33,632 nucleotides of DNA from contig JBDTNK010000018.1 in the NCBI GenBank assembly GCA_039933775.1, positions 1 through 33,632 on the forward strand. The letters run 5' to 3'. The stretch is from JBDTNK01 sp039933775. Lineage in GTDB: Bacteria > Chloroflexota > Limnocylindria > QHBO01. Of this stretch, positions 33,404 through 33,632 are shown piece after piece. The position numbers and the translations under genes are program-made. The first letter of the stretch is position 1; every line of letters begins with the position of its first letter. The notes under the pieces were generated by a model that saw only the letters and a list, made by a program, of their open reading frames with translations, did no database searches and had not been told where the DNA came from.

Positions 33404-33632
33404 GCCGAGTCCTGCTCCTGACAGATGCGGCCATGGAGCGCCACGACCCGCCCGAGCACCCCGAACGGCCGGCACGGCTGGCAGCGGTCGCCGCGGGGGT
33501 GGCCGATGGCGCCGCCACGACAGGTGCCTCGCTCGAGCGCCGCACGCCGCCGCCCGCGGAGCCTGCCGCGATCGAGCGGATCCACGCGCGGTCGTACGTC
33601 GCCGCGCTCGACGAGGCCGCGACCGCCGGAGG
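33400..33632 (+). CDS. Histone-deacetylase-family hydrolase (partial, N-terminus)
   Basis: 77 codons are visible before the window ends. The start overlaps the tatC stop by 4 nt. The N-terminus reads LLLTDAAMERHDPPEHPERPARL, given in parts as LLLTDAAMERHDPP and EHPERPARL, which fits the family pattern H-x-PP-x-HPExPxRL. The later IERIHARSYVAAL fits the same superfamily (acetoin utilization protein AcuC, acetylpolyamine amidohydrolases). The zinc ligands lie beyond the edge, so the substrate (acetyl-lysine, acetylpolyamine or other amide) cannot be judged. Confidence 0.8.
   Translation, partial: MSRVLLLTDAAMERHDPPEHPERPARLAAVAAGVADGAATTGASLERRTPPPAEPAAIERIHARSYVAALDEAATAG

Overview
The window is GC-rich (by eye about two thirds G+C), densely packed bacterial chromosome. 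The gene content is mostly housekeeping: polA-mutM-coaE, uvrB, uvrA, uvrC, secD-secF, recJ-pyrF, tatA-tatC, plus a Tad-pilus-like group. I see no phage, insertion sequence, integrase or CRISPR signal. GC content, gene order, the lipoprotein transporter and the PolI and LexA-box types suggest Chloroflexota, perhaps a Limnocylindria-like lineage, but this is inference; Actinobacteria cannot be excluded without a search.

Layout. Positions 1-737 (minus) hold the start of an amino-acid ABC transporter binding lipoprotein, divergent from a Rieske oxygenase (881-1999) and a small unknown gene. A zinc-ribbon membrane protein (minus) is followed by an MFS exporter and tRNA-Leu(CAA) (minus). An ECF sigma factor and zinc anti-sigma factor pair follows. 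A structured convergent gap at 5947-6104 leads to a membrane-anchored J-domain protein (minus). Divergent from it is the polA-mutM-coaE operon, closed by an 11-bp hairpin shared with the convergent tadE-tadG-cpaB group (minus). From 14.4 to 27.2 kb come uvrB, a HicB-like unknown, a uracil-DNA-glycosylase-like protein, a membrane protein, uvrA, an internally deleted HD-family remnant, a short UvrD-type helicase (minus), an LCP-family cell-envelope protein, a Nudix hydrolase and uvrC. The right end is secD-secF and recJ-pyrF-tatA-tatC, with the start of a histone-deacetylase-like gene.

How the genes work together. Nine genes between 6.6 and 31.5 kb act in DNA repair. They cover nucleotide excision repair (UvrA, UvrB, UvrC, a UvrD-like helicase, PolI), base excision repair (MutM, the UDG-like protein, PolI) and RecJ. 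A perfect GAAC-N4-GTTC LexA-type box lies in the uvrA promoter. The right end supplies two protein-export systems: SecDF and a minimal TatA/TatC.

The most general signal is promoter architecture. For at least eight genes a -10 hexamer ends only 6-10 nt before the start codon, with no Shine-Dalgarno sequence, which predicts leaderless mRNAs. Other points of interest are a hairpin with the tatA stop codon in its loop, a 127-bp intergenic array of related inverted repeats, a DNA polymerase I with a natural Tyr at the dideoxy-discrimination position and a degenerate proofreading site, a UDG-like protein lacking two expected Fe-S cysteines, and the HD-family remnant. No unmistakable new multi-gene defence or mobile system is visible. 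All calls come from reading the sequence and remembered family patterns; no database search was run.
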